64,000 nt of DNA, taken from Paracoccus jeotgali. Its GTDB lineage: Bacteria; Pseudomonadota; Alphaproteobacteria; Rhodobacterales; Rhodobacteraceae. Location of the stretch: the NCBI RefSeq assembly GCF_002865605.1, contig NZ_CP025583.1, positions 2,212,501 to 2,276,500 of the forward strand, given 5' to 3'. Each line of letters starts with the position of its first letter. Positions within the stretch are counted from its first letter, which is position 1. Positions 55,086 through 64,000 of this stretch are shown piece after piece. The position numbers were made by a program, and so were the translations under genes. The notes under the pieces were generated by a model. It had not been told where the DNA came from, made no database searches, and saw only the letters and a program-made list of their open reading frames with translations.

Positions 55086-56018
55086 ATGACCCACGCCCCC
55101 CAGCCCGCCGATTCCCCGAAAGGCTTTGCCTATGCCCTTGCCGCCTATGGCAGCTGGGGGCTGCTGCCGCTGTATATGAAGGCCGTGGCCCACATCCCGC
55201 CGACCGAGGTGATCGCGCATCGGGTGATCTGGTCGCTGCCGGTGGCGGCGGCGGTCCTGATCCAGCAGCGGCGCGGCGCGGACCTGCGGCAGGCGCTTGG
55301 CCGGCCGCGGCTGCTGGCGATGGCGGCGCTGACGGCGGTGCTGATCACGATCAACTGGCTGATCTATGTCTGGTCGATCGGCAATGACCGCGCGCTCGAG
55401 GCGGCGCTTGGCTATTACATCAACCCGCTCTTCTCGATCTGCCTGGGCGCGCTGCTGCTGGGCGAACGGCTCAGCCGGATGCAGCTTGTCGCGGTGGCGC
55501 TGGCGGCGCTGGCGGTGGTGATCATGACGGCGGAAAACGGCAGCCTGCCGGCGGTGGCGGTCGGGCTGACCTTTTCCTGGGGGCTTTACGCCTTCTTCAA
55601 GCGCAGCCTGCCGCTGGGACCGAATCAGGGCTTTACGCTCGAGGTGATGTTGCTGCTGCTGCCCGCGCTTGCCTATCTGGCCTGGCTGCACAGCCATGGC
55701 GGCGGGCATTTCGGCGGAAGCTGGTCCGATACGCTGCTGCTGATCGGCTGCGGGCCGGTGACCGCGATCCCGCTGATGTTCTATGCCAACGGCGCCAAGC
55801 TGCTACGGCTGTCGACCATCGGCGTGCTGCAATACATCACGCCGACGATGATCTTCCTGATCGCGGTCTGGCTGTTCGATGAACCGTTCGAGGGCGCACG
55901 GCGCATCGCCTTCCCGATGATCTGGGCGGCGCTGGTGATCTATTCCGTGACCCTGATCCAGTCCGCCCGCGCCCGGCGCCGCGCCGCGCGGCTGCCGACC
56001 GCGCTGCGGCCCGATTAA
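55086..56018 (+). CDS. rarD: EamA-family transporter RarD
   Basis: A 310-residue inner-membrane protein with ten helices from two EamA repeats. The opening [39 protein letters not shown], the central [32 protein letters not shown] and the [24 protein letters not shown] end match RarD, a drug/metabolite-family exporter once linked to chloramphenicol sensitivity. Its stop is interlocked with that of acpS through TTAA. Confidence 0.93.
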   Translation: MTHAPQPADSPKGFAYALAAYGSWGLLPLYMKAVAHIPPTEVIAHRVIWSLPVAAAVLIQQRRGADLRQALGRPRLLAMAALTAVLITINWLIYVWSIGNDRALEAALGYYINPLFSICLGALLLGERLSRMQLVAVALAALAVVIMTAENGSLPAVAVGLTFSWGLYAFFKRSLPLGPNQGFTLEVMLLLLPALAYLAWLHSHGGGHFGGSWSDTLLLIGCGPVTAIPLMFYANGAKLLRLSTIGVLQYITPTMIFLIAVWLFDEPFEGARRIAFPMIWAALVIYSVTLIQSARARRRAARLPTALRPD

Positions 56019-56437
56019 CGCAGCGAATCGGGCAGGGGCTGGTCCGGCAGCGCCTCGATCACCACGAAGGCCTGCGCCCAGGGGTGATCGTCGGTCAGCG
56101 TGACATGGACAAGCGCCGAATAGCCCGCCGGGGTCATCGTGGCCAGCCGCTCGGCCGCCCATCCGCTGAGCGTCATCACCGGCTGGCCCGAGCGTAGGTT
56201 GTCCACCGCCATGTCGCGCCAGCTGATCCCCATGCGCAACCCGGTGCCGAGCGCCTTGGAACACGCCTCTTTCGCCGCCCATCGCTTGGCCAGCGTCCCG
56301 GCCTCGTCCTTGCGGCGGGCGGCCTTGGCGAGTTCGGTCGCGGTAAAGACGCGGTTGCGAAAGCGGTCGCCGTGACGGTCCAGCACGCCCTGGATCCGTT
56401 CGATATTCGCCAGATCGGTGCCGATCCCCAGGATCAC
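56015..56437 (-). CDS. acpS: Holo-[acyl-carrier-protein] synthase
   Basis: A 140-residue phosphopantetheinyl transferase that activates [18 protein letters not shown] carries the metal-binding Asp and the family start, [16 protein letters not shown] holds the catalytic Glu and Lys. The start codon is GTG at 56437. It lies 49 bp downstream of pdxJ, the usual partner. The usual next genes lepB-rnc-era are instead on the other strand about 2 kb away. Confidence 0.94.
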   Translation of the reverse strand: MILGIGTDLANIERIQGVLDRHGDRFRNRVFTATELAKAARRKDEAGTLAKRWAAKEACSKALGTGLRMGISWRDMAVDNLRSGQPVMTLSGWAAERLATMTPAGYSALVHVTLTDDHPWAQAFVVIEALPDQPLPDSLR

Positions 56438-56486
56438 GCGCCCGCCCTCTTGCGCCGCCCGCGGGCCGACAAAGCCATGCCCGCCG

Positions 56487-57221
56487 TCATGCCCGCGCGG
56501 CGTCCATGCGGCGGCGCATCTCGCGAATCGCGCCGTCGAGGCCTACGAACACGGATTCCGAGATCAGGAAATGGCCGATATTCAGCTCCATGATCTGCGG
56601 GATGGCGGCGATGGGGGCGACGGTGTCAAAGGTCAGCCCGTGGCCGGCATGAACCTCTAGCCCCAGATCATGGGCGCGGGCGGCACCTTCGCGCAGGGCG
56701 GCCAGTTCGGCGTCGCGTTTGTCGTGGCGGCCTTCGGTGTCGTAATCGCAATAGGCGCCGGTATGCAGCTCGACCACCGCCGCGCCGATCCGGGCCGCGG
56801 CCTCGATCTGGCGCTTTTCGTGGCTGATGAACAGCGAGACGCGGCTGCCCATCTCGCGCAGCGGCGCGATATAGCGGCCAAGCGCGGCCTCGTTTCCGGC
56901 CACGTCCAGCCCGCCTTCGGTGGTGCGTTCCTCGCGCTTTTCGGGAACGACGCAGATCGCGTGCGGGCGGTGGCGCAGGGCGATGGTCTGCATCTCGGCG
57001 GTCGCGGCCATTTCTAGGTTCAGCGGCAGGCGCAGCCCGGCCATGAGCGCGTCGATATCAGCGTCGCTGATGTGGCGGCGATCTTCGCGCAGATGGGCGG
57101 TGATGCCGTCGGCGCCGGCTTCCTCGGCCAGTTGGGCCGCCCGCAGCGGGTCGGGCCAGGGCGTGCCGCGCGCGTTGCGGATGGTGGCGACGTGGTCGAT
57201 ATTGACGCCGAGTCTCAGCAT
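56487..57221 (-). CDS. pdxJ: Pyridoxine 5'-phosphate synthase
   Basis: A 244-residue TIM-barrel enzyme condensing 1-deoxyxylulose-5-P and aminoacetone-3-P to pyridoxine 5'-[19 protein letters not shown] opens it, [41 protein letters not shown] and [13 protein letters not shown] carry the catalytic Glu and His residues. The chosen ATG at 57221 matches the family start. It sits between ispE and acpS on the minus strand. Confidence 0.96.
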   Translation of the reverse strand: MLRLGVNIDHVATIRNARGTPWPDPLRAAQLAEEAGADGITAHLREDRRHISDADIDALMAGLRLPLNLEMAATAEMQTIALRHRPHAICVVPEKREERTTEGGLDVAGNEAALGRYIAPLREMGSRVSLFISHEKRQIEAAARIGAAVVELHTGAYCDYDTEGRHDKRDAELAALREGAARAHDLGLEVHAGHGLTFDTVAPIAAIPQIMELNIGHFLISESVFVGLDGAIREMRRRMDAARA

Positions 57222-57262
57222 GTCAGACCTCCTGTTCAGGCCGGATGATGTCAGCGGCCAGT

Positions 57263-58090
57263 CTATCCCGCGCCGGGGGCGGATGCCAGTTTGGTCGCGG
57301 TGATCCACCAGCCGTCATGGACGGTGCCGATCCGATAGGCCGCCAGCCCGGCCGCGCCCACATCCGCGAAGATCCCGAAGCAGGTCGCGCCAGAGCCGGA
57401 CATCCGCGCCAGCAGCGCGCCTTCGGCGTCGAGCGCGTCGAGGCAGTCGCGGATCGGCGGGAACAGCGCCACCGCAGGCGCCTGCAGGTCATTGCGGCAG
57501 CGATGCAGGTGGTCCACCAGCCGGGCCAGATCGGGGCGGTCGGGAAAGGGCGGCAGCGGGGGGTTGGTCTTGGTCGGCAGGGCGGCAAAGACCTGCGGGG
57601 TCGGCACCGCGATGCCGGGATTGACCAGCACCAGATGCAGTTCCGGCAGGGGCGGCAGCGGTATCAGGATCTCGCCCACGCCCTGCATCCGCAGCGGGCG
57701 GGGGTGCAGGCAGACCGGCACATCGGCACCCAGACGCTCGGGCGCCGGGGGCAGCGGGTGCCCCATCCGCGCCAGCCCGCGCAGCACGGCGGCCGCATCG
57801 GCCGACCCGCCGCCGATCCCCGAGGCCACCGGCAGGTTTTTTTCCAGCGTGATCGCCACCTCGGCCCCGACCAGCCGCGCGGCGTCGAGACACAGGTTGT
57901 CATTCGGCGACAGCCCGGCCGCGAACTGGCCGGTGATCTGCAGCGACAGCGGCGCTTGTGTCAGGGTCACGCGGTCGCCGACCTCGGCAAAGGCCACCAG
58001 CGAATCGAGCAGGTGATACCCATCCGGCCGCTGCCCGGTCACATGCAGCGCAAGGTTCAGCTTGGCGGGGGCGAATTCGGTGACGCTCAT
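57263..58090 (-). CDS. ispE: 4-diphosphocytidyl-2-C-methyl-D-erythritol kinase
   Basis: A 275-residue GHMP kinase of the MEP isoprenoid pathway. The start [27 protein letters not shown] and the ATP loop [21 protein letters not shown] are diagnostic, and [12 protein letters not shown] is the third GHMP motif. I take ATG 58090; the longer frame overlaps the upstream TPR gene. It provides isoprenoid precursors and shares the minus-strand unit with TPR and etfQO genes. Confidence 0.94.
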   Translation of the reverse strand: MSVTEFAPAKLNLALHVTGQRPDGYHLLDSLVAFAEVGDRVTLTQAPLSLQITGQFAAGLSPNDNLCLDAARLVGAEVAITLEKNLPVASGIGGGSADAAAVLRGLARMGHPLPPAPERLGADVPVCLHPRPLRMQGVGEILIPLPPLPELHLVLVNPGIAVPTPQVFAALPTKTNPPLPPFPDRPDLARLVDHLHRCRNDLQAPAVALFPPIRDCLDALDAEGALLARMSGSGATCFGIFADVGAAGLAAYRIGTVHDGWWITATKLASAPGAG

Positions 58091-58127
58091 GCGCTGATCG
58101 CCGCCGCTGCGCCGGTCCGGCCCTGCA

Positions 58128-60053
58128 TCACTCGGCCGGCGGCAGGTCGGCGTCATCCCCGGTCGCGTCATCCCCGGTCGCGGCATCCCGAGTCGCGGCA
58201 TTCTCGGGCGTGGCGTCGGCGGGGGTTGCGTCGGCGCTGGTCTCCTCCGGGACAGCCGGCGGGGGCGGCAGCTTGCCGCCATTCGCGGCCTCTTCTTCCA
58301 GCACCGCGTCCAGCCCGCGATCCAGCTTGGCGCGGATGCGGTAAGCCTCGTCCTCGGTCTCGGGCTTGAAGCTCAGCGCGCGCTGCCACTGCATCCGCGC
58401 CTCGCGCTTGCGCCCGACTTTCCAATAGATGTCGCCCATGTGGTCGTTGACCAGCGGGTCATTGCTCATCTGCGCCAGCGCGCGTTCCTGCGGTTCGACC
58501 GCTTCCTGATAGCGGCCCAGCCGATACAGAACCCAGCCCAGCGAATCGAGGATATAGCCGTCATCCGGCGACAGCTCGACCGCCTGCTCGATCAGCCGCA
58601 GCGCGAGGTCGAGGTTCTCGCCCCGGTCGACATAGGAATAGCCCAGATAATTCAGCATCTGCGCGTTGTCGGGGCGGATTTCGAGGGCGGCTTTCAGATC
58701 CGTCTCGGCCCGTTCGAAATTGCCGCTGCGCTCGAAGGCGATGGCGCGGGCATAGAGCGGGAACCACAGCGAATCGGTGTCGGCGGGGTCGATCAGCGCG
58801 ATGGCGCGGTCATAGGGGGCGACGGCCTCGGCCCAGCGGTCCTGCTGGCGCAGCAGGTCGCCAAGCGCGATCCAGCCCTGCGCGATCTGGGGGCGAGCCT
58901 CGGTCAGGGTGCGGGCGGCGCGTTCGGCATCCTCGATCCGCCCGGCGCGGGCCAGCGTGTCGATCCGCACCAGTTCCGCCAGCGGGCGCATGTCGCCCGA
59001 TTCGCGCAGCCTGTCGAACTGCGCCTCGGCCGCGTCGAACTGCCCGGCGAGTTGCAGCATCTGCGCCACCATCAGCCGCGCATCGGCTATGTCGGGCGCG
59101 ATGTGGCTGGCCAGCCGCGCATGGACAAGCGCCAGCGGCCCCGGATCGACGTCGTTCGACAGCAGCGTGGCAAAGGTCAGAAAGACCTGCGCGATCCCGT
59201 CGCGCGGGCCGCTGACCACGTCGAACTGCACCGGCTCGCCGGATCTTAGCAGCGCCAGCTTTTCTCCGGCGATGTCGTCCAGCCCTTCCTGCTGGACCTG
59301 TTCCAGCAGGGCGATGGCCTCGTCCCGGCGGTCGAGCAAGGCGAGGATCTCGGCATGGGCGATCAGGCCGACAAGGCTCTGCTCGGCCGAATCGCCCGCC
59401 AGCAGCCCGGCGGCGGCTTCCAGATCGCCGACCAGCGCCTTGGACAGCGCGCGGTGATAGCCGACCAGAGTTTCAACGCCACGGATCTTGGCGGTCTCGA
59501 CGAAGGCCGCATCCGCCTCGGCCGCGCGGCCGGCACCCAGCAGGGCCCAGGCCCGCAACATGCCGTCGAGCAGTTTTTCCTGCTGTTCACCCTTGCTGCG
59601 CTCGGCCTCGATCACCGCCAGCAGCGCGTCCCAGTCCTGCTCTTCCGCCAGCCGGGCACGCTGGATCAGCCGTGCGATGGGCGATTTCGCGCCCGCGCCT
59701 TCGGCCGCGAACTGATCGACCAGCGCGATCGCCCGATCCACCCGCCCCGCCGCGACCAGCGAGATCAAGGTGCTGTCGTTCAGAAACGGCGAGTTCCGAT
59801 CGGTCTCGAGCGCGCGCAGATAGTAATCCGACGCCGCCTCAAACGCGTTGTCGGTGGCGGCGACGCGCCCGGCCAGATAGGGACCGGCCAGCGAGCGGGT
59901 CAGCGGGGTGTCGCGTTTCGGCGCAACGGGCGCTTGCGTCGGCGCGTCCAGAACCGGGCGCGGCGGTGGCGGCGTGTCGTCCTGCGCCGCCGCAGGCAGG
60001 GTGGCGGGCAGGGCAATCAGCGCAGCAAGCGCCAGAAGATGCAGAAGCTTCAT
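58128..60053 (-). CDS. Periplasmic TPR-repeat protein
   Basis: A 641-residue protein with a signal peptide ([20 protein letters not shown]) and a Pro-rich linker, then about a dozen TPR-like helical hairpins through residue 590. The clearest TPRs read [33 protein letters not shown] and [27 protein letters not shown]. The tail is a low-complexity Asp/Ala/Thr region built by a 15-bp repeat. The role is unknown; TPRs of this type often bind envelope partners. ATG 60053 is where the signal begins. It lies 111 bp after etfQO. Confidence 0.88.
   Translation of the reverse strand: MKLLHLLALAALIALPATLPAAAQDDTPPPPRPVLDAPTQAPVAPKRDTPLTRSLAGPYLAGRVAATDNAFEAASDYYLRALETDRNSPFLNDSTLISLVAAGRVDRAIALVDQFAAEGAGAKSPIARLIQRARLAEEQDWDALLAVIEAERSKGEQQEKLLDGMLRAWALLGAGRAAEADAAFVETAKIRGVETLVGYHRALSKALVGDLEAAAGLLAGDSAEQSLVGLIAHAEILALLDRRDEAIALLEQVQQEGLDDIAGEKLALLRSGEPVQFDVVSGPRDGIAQVFLTFATLLSNDVDPGPLALVHARLASHIAPDIADARLMVAQMLQLAGQFDAAEAQFDRLRESGDMRPLAELVRIDTLARAGRIEDAERAARTLTEARPQIAQGWIALGDLLRQQDRWAEAVAPYDRAIALIDPADTDSLWFPLYARAIAFERSGNFERAETDLKAALEIRPDNAQMLNYLGYSYVDRGENLDLALRLIEQAVELSPDDGYILDSLGWVLYRLGRYQEAVEPQERALAQMSNDPLVNDHMGDIYWKVGRKREARMQWQRALSFKPETEDEAYRIRAKLDRGLDAVLEEEAANGGKLPPPPAVPEETSADATPADATPENAATRDAATGDDATGDDADLPPAE
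58151..58210. repeat. 15-bp tandem repeat in the TPR gene tail
   Basis: Two identical 15-bp units (CGTCATCCCCGGTCG at 58151-58165 and 58166-58180) are followed by two diverged ones at 58181-58195 and 58196-58210. On the minus strand they encode Ala/Thr/Asp-rich pentapeptides near the C-terminus. The period keeps frame, so unit number could vary between strains without disrupting the protein. Confidence 0.8.
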
Positions 60054-60164
60054 CGACAGGTCCACATGACGAATTCTTGCCGACCCTAACGACGCACCGC
60101 CCCGCACGCAACGCCGGCCCGGCCCCCGCGGGCGGTCCGGCGGCGGGAAGCGCGGCCCGGTCGA

Positions 60165-61823
60165 TCACATGTTCGGGTAGTTCGGCCCGTCGCCCCCCTG
60201 CGGCGTCGTCCAGACGATGTTCTGCAGCGGGTCCTTGATGTCGCAGGTCTTGCAGTGGACGCAGTTCTGGAAGTTGATGACGAAACGCGGCCCCTGCGCG
60301 TCCTCGACCACCTCATAGACCCCGGCCGGGCAGTAGCGCTGCGCGGGTTCGGCATAGACCGGCAGGTTGACGCCGATGGGGATCGAGGGGTCTTTCAGCT
60401 TCAGATGCGAGGGCTGGTTTTCCTCGTGATTGGTAAAGCTGTAGGCGACGTTGGTCAGCCGGTCGAAGGACAGCTTTCCGTCCGGGCGCGGATAGACGAT
60501 GGGCTTGAAATCCTCGGCCTTGCCGGTGGCCTCGGCGTCGGTCTTGCCGTGCTTCCAGGTCCCCAGCGGGTTCCAGCCAGTCAGGTTCGCCATCCACATG
60601 TCCAGCCCGCCCAGCGCCAGCGAGGCGGTCAGCCCCAGCTTGGACCATAGCGGCTTGACGTTGCGGACCGGGCGCAGATCGCTGGCGATGGGGCCGCTGC
60701 GGACGTCGTCCTCATAGCGGGTCAGCTCGTCGCCCTCGCGCCCTTCGGCAATGGCGGCGGCGGCGGCATTGGCGGCCGCGAGGCCCGAGAACATGGCGTT
60801 GTGGTTGCCCTTGATGCGCGGGACGTTGACCATCCCCGCCGCGCACCCCAGCAGCGCGCCGCCGGGGAAGGTCAGCTTGGGCAGCGACTGCCAGCCGCCC
60901 TCGCTGATCGCGCGGGCGCCATAGGCGACGCGCTTGCCGCCCTCCAGCAGCTCGGCCACCATCGGGTGATGCTTGAAGCGCTGGAACTCGGCATAGGGAT
61001 ACACATAGGGGTTGGCGTAGTTCAGATGGACCACGAAGCCGATCAACACCTGATTGTTTTCAAAGTGATAGATGAACGACCCGCCGCCGGCATTCTTGCC
61101 CAGCGGCCAGCCCATCGTGTGCACGATCTTGCCGGGCTGGAACTTGTCGGGCGAAACCTCCCAGATCTCCTTCATGCCGAGGCCGTATTTCTGCGGCTCG
61201 TGCCCGTCCGACAGGCCGTAATGCAGGATCACCTGCCGCGACAGCGAGCCACGCACCCCTTCGGCCAGCAGCACATATTTGCCGCGCAGCTCCATCCCCG
61301 GCTCGTATTGCGGGCCGGGCGTGCCATCGGGGTTCAGCCCCATCTCGCCCGCGACGACGCCGGCGACACGCTCGCCCTCCATCACCAGGGCCGAGCAGGC
61401 CATGGCGGGGAACACCTCGACGCCCAGCGCCTCGGCCTGTTCGGCCATCCAGCGGCAGACATTGCCCATGCTGACGACGTAATTTCCGTGATTGTTCATC
61501 AGGGGCGGCATCGGCCAGTTCGGCACGCGGATCTCGCCCGCCTCGCCCATCAGGTAGAAATTGTCCTGCGTCACCTCTTGGCGGATGGGGGCGCCGCGCT
61601 CGCGCCAGTCGGGCATCAGCGCGTCCAGCCCCGAGGTGTCCAGCACCGCGCCCGACAGGATATGCGCCCCGATCTCCGATCCCTTTTCCAGCACGACCAC
61701 GTTCAGCTCGGGGTCGATCTGTTTCAGCCGGATCGCGGCAGACAGCCCCGCAGGCCCGCCGCCCACGATGACCACGTCGAAATCCATCGATTCGCGTTCG
61801 ATGATGCTGTCCTGCTGGGCCAT
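60165..61823 (-). CDS. etfQO: Electron-transfer flavoprotein:ubiquinone oxidoreductase
   Basis: A 552-residue membrane-bound enzyme passing electrons from ETF to ubiquinone, linking fatty- and amino-acid oxidation to respiration. FAD binding: VVIVGGGPAGLSAAIRLKQ. The C-terminal 4Fe-4S module has four Cys in RYCPAGVYEVVE and NCVHCKTCDIKDP. The hydrophobic ubiquinone loop lies mid-chain. It could serve the acyl-CoA dehydrogenation steps of the kynurenine-type catabolism in this window. It faces greA divergently. Confidence 0.95.
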   Translation of the reverse strand: MAQQDSIIERESMDFDVVIVGGGPAGLSAAIRLKQIDPELNVVVLEKGSEIGAHILSGAVLDTSGLDALMPDWRERGAPIRQEVTQDNFYLMGEAGEIRVPNWPMPPLMNNHGNYVVSMGNVCRWMAEQAEALGVEVFPAMACSALVMEGERVAGVVAGEMGLNPDGTPGPQYEPGMELRGKYVLLAEGVRGSLSRQVILHYGLSDGHEPQKYGLGMKEIWEVSPDKFQPGKIVHTMGWPLGKNAGGGSFIYHFENNQVLIGFVVHLNYANPYVYPYAEFQRFKHHPMVAELLEGGKRVAYGARAISEGGWQSLPKLTFPGGALLGCAAGMVNVPRIKGNHNAMFSGLAAANAAAAAIAEGREGDELTRYEDDVRSGPIASDLRPVRNVKPLWSKLGLTASLALGGLDMWMANLTGWNPLGTWKHGKTDAEATGKAEDFKPIVYPRPDGKLSFDRLTNVAYSFTNHEENQPSHLKLKDPSIPIGVNLPVYAEPAQRYCPAGVYEVVEDAQGPRFVINFQNCVHCKTCDIKDPLQNIVWTTPQGGDGPNYPNM

Positions 61824-62033
61824 GGGCTTGCCTCCCGCTTGCGAATTGCCAACATTGTCCTAGCCCGTGCCAGCGCCGCGGGCAATCGTGACGCGACGCT
61901 TCTGGCGCATATCGCGCGGTTTTCGCGGCAAAAGCCGCCCTGGCCGCACGGTTGCGCGGCACCTTGCGCATGTGACGCCGTTTGACTTGCAATGCGACGC
62001 CGGATCGGGGAACGCTGTCGGCAACGCAATCGT

Positions 62034-62065
62034 AACGCCTCTGCCAAGAAATTGGCGGGGGCGTT
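62034..62065 (+). promoter_or_regulatory. 14-bp hairpin with GAAA loop in the greA leader
   Basis: AACGCCTCTGCCAA (62034-62047) pairs with TTGGCGGGGGCGTT (62052-62065) over 14 bp, two of them G-T wobbles, around a GAAA tetraloop. It ends 49 bases before the greA ATG. Only three T follow, so full termination is doubtful. TTGACT at 61982-61987 is a possible -35 box. Confidence 0.6.
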
Positions 62066-62114
62066 TCCCAACCACCGTCCGGTCCGGGCGGCGAAGGCAG
62101 AGACAGGTAGAGAC

Positions 62115-62585
62115 ATGGAAAAGATTCCGATGACCCGCGCGGGCTATGACCAGCTTGACGCCGAACTGCGCGATTTGCGGTCGAATGAGCGGCCGGCGAT
62201 CATCGCCGCGATTTCCGAGGCGCGCGAGCATGGCGATCTGTCCGAGAACGCCGAATATCACTCGGCCCGCGAAAAGCAGAGCTTCATCGAGGGCCGCATC
62301 AAGGAGCTTGAGCAGGTTCTGTCGCGGGCCGAGGTGATCGACCCGGCCAAGCTGTCGGGCGGCATCAAGTTCGGCGCCACCGTGGTCCTGCTGGACGAGG
62401 ATACGGAAGAGGAAAAGACCTATCAGATCGTGGGCGAGCACGAGGCGAGCCTGGAAAAGGGGCTGCTGAACCTGCGCTCGCCGCTGGCGCGGTCGCTGAT
62501 CGGCAAGGAAGATGGCGACGTGGTCGAGGTGCAGACCCCCGGCGGGCTGAAGACCTTCGAGATCCTGTCGGTCCGGTTCGAGTGA
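62115..62585 (+). CDS. greA: Transcription elongation factor GreA
   Basis: A 156-residue GreA: an N-terminal coiled coil beginning [32 protein letters not shown] with the acidic tip ([25 protein letters not shown]), then a C-terminal FKBP-like domain ending [11 protein letters not shown]. It stimulates RNA cleavage by backtracked polymerase. I use ATG 62115; the longer frame upstream is the leader with its hairpin. Its TGA overlaps the ATG of the next gene (TGATG). Confidence 0.96.
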   Translation: MEKIPMTRAGYDQLDAELRDLRSNERPAIIAAISEAREHGDLSENAEYHSAREKQSFIEGRIKELEQVLSRAEVIDPAKLSGGIKFGATVVLLDEDTEEEKTYQIVGEHEASLEKGLLNLRSPLARSLIGKEDGDVVEVQTPGGLKTFEILSVRFE

Positions 62586-63571
62586 TGCGTCCACGCGGCC
62601 GCGGCATGTGGGATTCGCAGGGCCGCTTCGGGCTGGACATGACCCGGCCCGGCGGTCGCGCGGTCTTGGTCGGCGCGGTGCTGACCCTGCTGTGGCTGCT
62701 GGCGCTGCTGCTGTTTCCGTCTGGCAGCGGGGGCTGGGGCTGGGTGGCGGGGGCCAGCGCGCTGGTGCCGCCGGTGCTGATCTGGATCGCGGTCGGGCTG
62801 ATCCGCAGCATCGACGCCTTGCGGGCCGAGGCCGAAAGCCTGCGCGCGCTGCTGGACCAGCACCCTGACAGGCCGGATTCCTTGGGCGTCGATGCGCCAC
62901 GCCCCGCGCCCCGCGCGCCTGCCGCGCAGGCGGCTTACGCGCCGGCCGCTCAGGTCGTCCGCAGCACCCCTACCAGTGCACCCCGCGCCGCCGCCCCACG
63001 CGCCATCGCGCCGCAGACCGCGGTCCCTGCGCCCCAGCCGGTGCCGGGCGATCCGCGGCAGACGAGCCTCGGTTTCGACGCGCCGTCAGCCGTGGAACTG
63101 CCGCCCGAGATCGTGATCCAGGCGCTGAACTTTCCCGACGGACCCGAGGACCATTCCGCCATCGCCGCCCTGCGCGAGGCGCTGCGCGACCCCGACCATG
63201 CGCGGCTGATCCGCAGCGCGCAGGATGTCGTCACCCTGCTGGCCGATCGCGGGATCATCACCGACGAACTGCCCGCCGGCCCCACCGACGCCTCGGCCTG
63301 GCGGCGCTTTGCCGATGGGCAGCGCGGGCAGGCGGTCAGCGCTATGGGCGCGATCACCGATCCGGCAGTGATCGAGGCCGCCACCCTCGCCATGCGCGGC
63401 GATGACGTGTTCCGCGACGCGGTCCACCATTTCCTGCGCCTGTTCGACCGGGGTGCGACGGCGCTGATCCCGCGCCTGAGCGATGAAGAGATCGTCTGGC
63501 TGGCCGAAACCCGCTCGGCCCGCGCCTTCATGTTACTAGCCCGCGCCGCCGGTCTGTTCGGCGCGACCTGA
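62585..63571 (+). CDS. Membrane-anchored protein, Rhodobacteraceae-type, unknown function
   Basis: A 328-residue protein with two helices near residues 26-44 and 52-70 (VLTLLWLLALLLFPSG and WVAGASALVPPVLIWIAVGLI), then a short coiled coil (SIDALRAEAESLRALLDQ), a Pro/Ala-rich linker (about 100-150) and a helical C-terminal domain starting near LPPEIVIQALNFPDGPEDH. I do not recognise the last domain. The ATG at 62585 overlaps the greA stop; GTG 62582 is an alternative. Confidence 0.75.
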   Translation: MRPRGRGMWDSQGRFGLDMTRPGGRAVLVGAVLTLLWLLALLLFPSGSGGWGWVAGASALVPPVLIWIAVGLIRSIDALRAEAESLRALLDQHPDRPDSLGVDAPRPAPRAPAAQAAYAPAAQVVRSTPTSAPRAAAPRAIAPQTAVPAPQPVPGDPRQTSLGFDAPSAVELPPEIVIQALNFPDGPEDHSAIAALREALRDPDHARLIRSAQDVVTLLADRGIITDELPAGPTDASAWRRFADGQRGQAVSAMGAITDPAVIEAATLAMRGDDVFRDAVHHFLRLFDRGATALIPRLSDEEIVWLAETRSARAFMLLARAAGLFGAT

Positions 63572-63824
63572 GCCGAGCGGCGGCTCCGGCCCGGCGAGAT
63601 CAATCACTGCCCCTGCCGTTGTTGGTTGCCTTCGGCTCCAGTCCAGAATGCCAAAGGCGTCGTCGATGATGCTCCGCCGATTGCCTCCGGCTAAAAGCTT
63701 ATGAGCCGCTGACGCCCTCGCCGTCGTCGCCGATTCGTCGCTGCCTGCGCCCACCCTCTCTGCCTTTGCTTGCGCCCGCCAACGCCTCGGCTTAGTTGGA
63801 GAATTGCCTTGCTCGCGGACTGCC
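63572..63824. other. 253-bp gap with lower GC than its neighbours
   Basis: Between the membrane protein and azlC. It is less GC-rich than the genes around it. A minus-strand frame of 96 codons (start 63826, end 63536) runs through the gap and into the end of the previous gene. It lacks a good ribosome-binding site, so I do not call it a gene, though its residues (WRAQAKAERVGAG, IIDDAFGILDW) look partly protein-like. It may be a remnant. Confidence 0.4.
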
Positions 63825-64000
63825 ATGACCCACACCTCCGACCCGAAAACCCGCCGCAGCGCCGCGCTGGCCGCCAGCCGCGCCCGCGCCCTGGCCCGCA
63901 GCCCGATGCAAAGCGTGTGGCACGGCATGGTCCAGTCCCTGCCCTTCCTGCTGGTGATGGTCCCCTTCGGACTGCTGTTCGGCGTGGTCGCGGATGCGGC
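63825..64000 (+). CDS. azlC: AzlC family branched-chain amino acid permease (3' end outside window)
   Basis: The first 58 codons of an AzlC-like inner-membrane permease: after a basic N-terminus (KTRRSAALAASRARALARSPMQS) comes VQSLPFLLVMVPFGLLFGVVA, the first helix of the family. AzlC usually pairs with the small AzlD to export branched-chain amino acids. Only the N-terminus is visible, so the call is provisional. Confidence 0.75.
   Translation, partial: MTHTSDPKTRRSAALAASRARALARSPMQSVWHGMVQSLPFLLVMVPFGLLFGVVADA

Overview
This window is GC-rich, densely packed bacterial chromosome. It looks like an alphaproteobacterium of the Rhodobacteraceae/Paracoccaceae (Paracoccus-like). The reasons are the mitofilin/Mic60 homologue beside hemD and hemY, the DUF3576 and DUF1491 genes, the small 'transporter small subunit' gene, the ESAT-6-like secreted protein, the Rhodobacter-type porin, and the tsaD-gpsA-YciI-EVE and etfQO-TPR-ispE gene orders. 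This placement is from protein similarity recognised by eye, with no database search. I saw no rRNA or tRNA gene, CRISPR array, insertion sequence or prophage.

Layout. 1-3.9 kb: hemD-mic60-hemY on the minus strand (hemY runs off the left edge). 4-7.2 kb: tsaD-gpsA-YciI-EVE-DUF1761 on the plus strand. 7.2-11.1 kb: gph, then glmU-glmS for phosphoglycolate removal and UDP-GlcNAc synthesis. 11.5-12.6 kb: a Hint-domain protein with an unrecognised N-terminal half. 13-16 kb: a Dur3-like symporter, a 43-residue membrane protein and a UT-type urea channel. 16-20 kb: an SH3-like protein, MgtC, small membrane proteins, an isochorismatase-fold hydrolase and a Prx5-type peroxiredoxin. 20.1-24.3 kb: an ABC exporter (ATPase, fused permease, lipocalin-like partner) resembling attEFGH. 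24.5-25.8 kb: aroQ, DUF2945 and DUF488.

25.8-38.3 kb is the main accessory locus. It carries kynB and kynU back to back, a benzoate/2-aminobenzoate-type CoA ligase, a complete LIV-type ABC importer, a second acyl-CoA synthetase and a fused enoyl-CoA hydratase/3-hydroxyacyl-CoA dehydrogenase. I read this as uptake and breakdown of kynurenine or a related aromatic through anthranilate and its CoA thioester. Two genes here, the ABC binding protein and kynB, are each broken by one missing base in a C/G run. Both become full length if one base is restored.

38.4-64 kb is mostly housekeeping: aldo/keto reductase, yggS, porin, leuS-lptE-holA, a TIGR03862-type flavoprotein, GST, thioesterase, LysE, rluA-type, sdaA, lepB-rnc-era-DUF1491, an ESAT-6-like secreted protein, rarD, then etfQO-TPR-ispE-pdxJ-acpS on the minus strand, then greA, a membrane protein and the start of azlC. 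The commonly contiguous pdxJ-acpS-lepB-rnc-era group is split into two blocks on opposite strands.

Points most worth following up: the two frameshifts in the kynurenine locus, the single-cysteine Hint protein, mini-ORFs that bridge operon junctions stop-to-start (tsaD/gpsA, EVE/DUF1761, rnc/era), a 14-bp hairpin with a GAAA loop in the greA leader, and a perfect 13-bp hairpin in the mgtC divergent region. None of these alone proves a new system.
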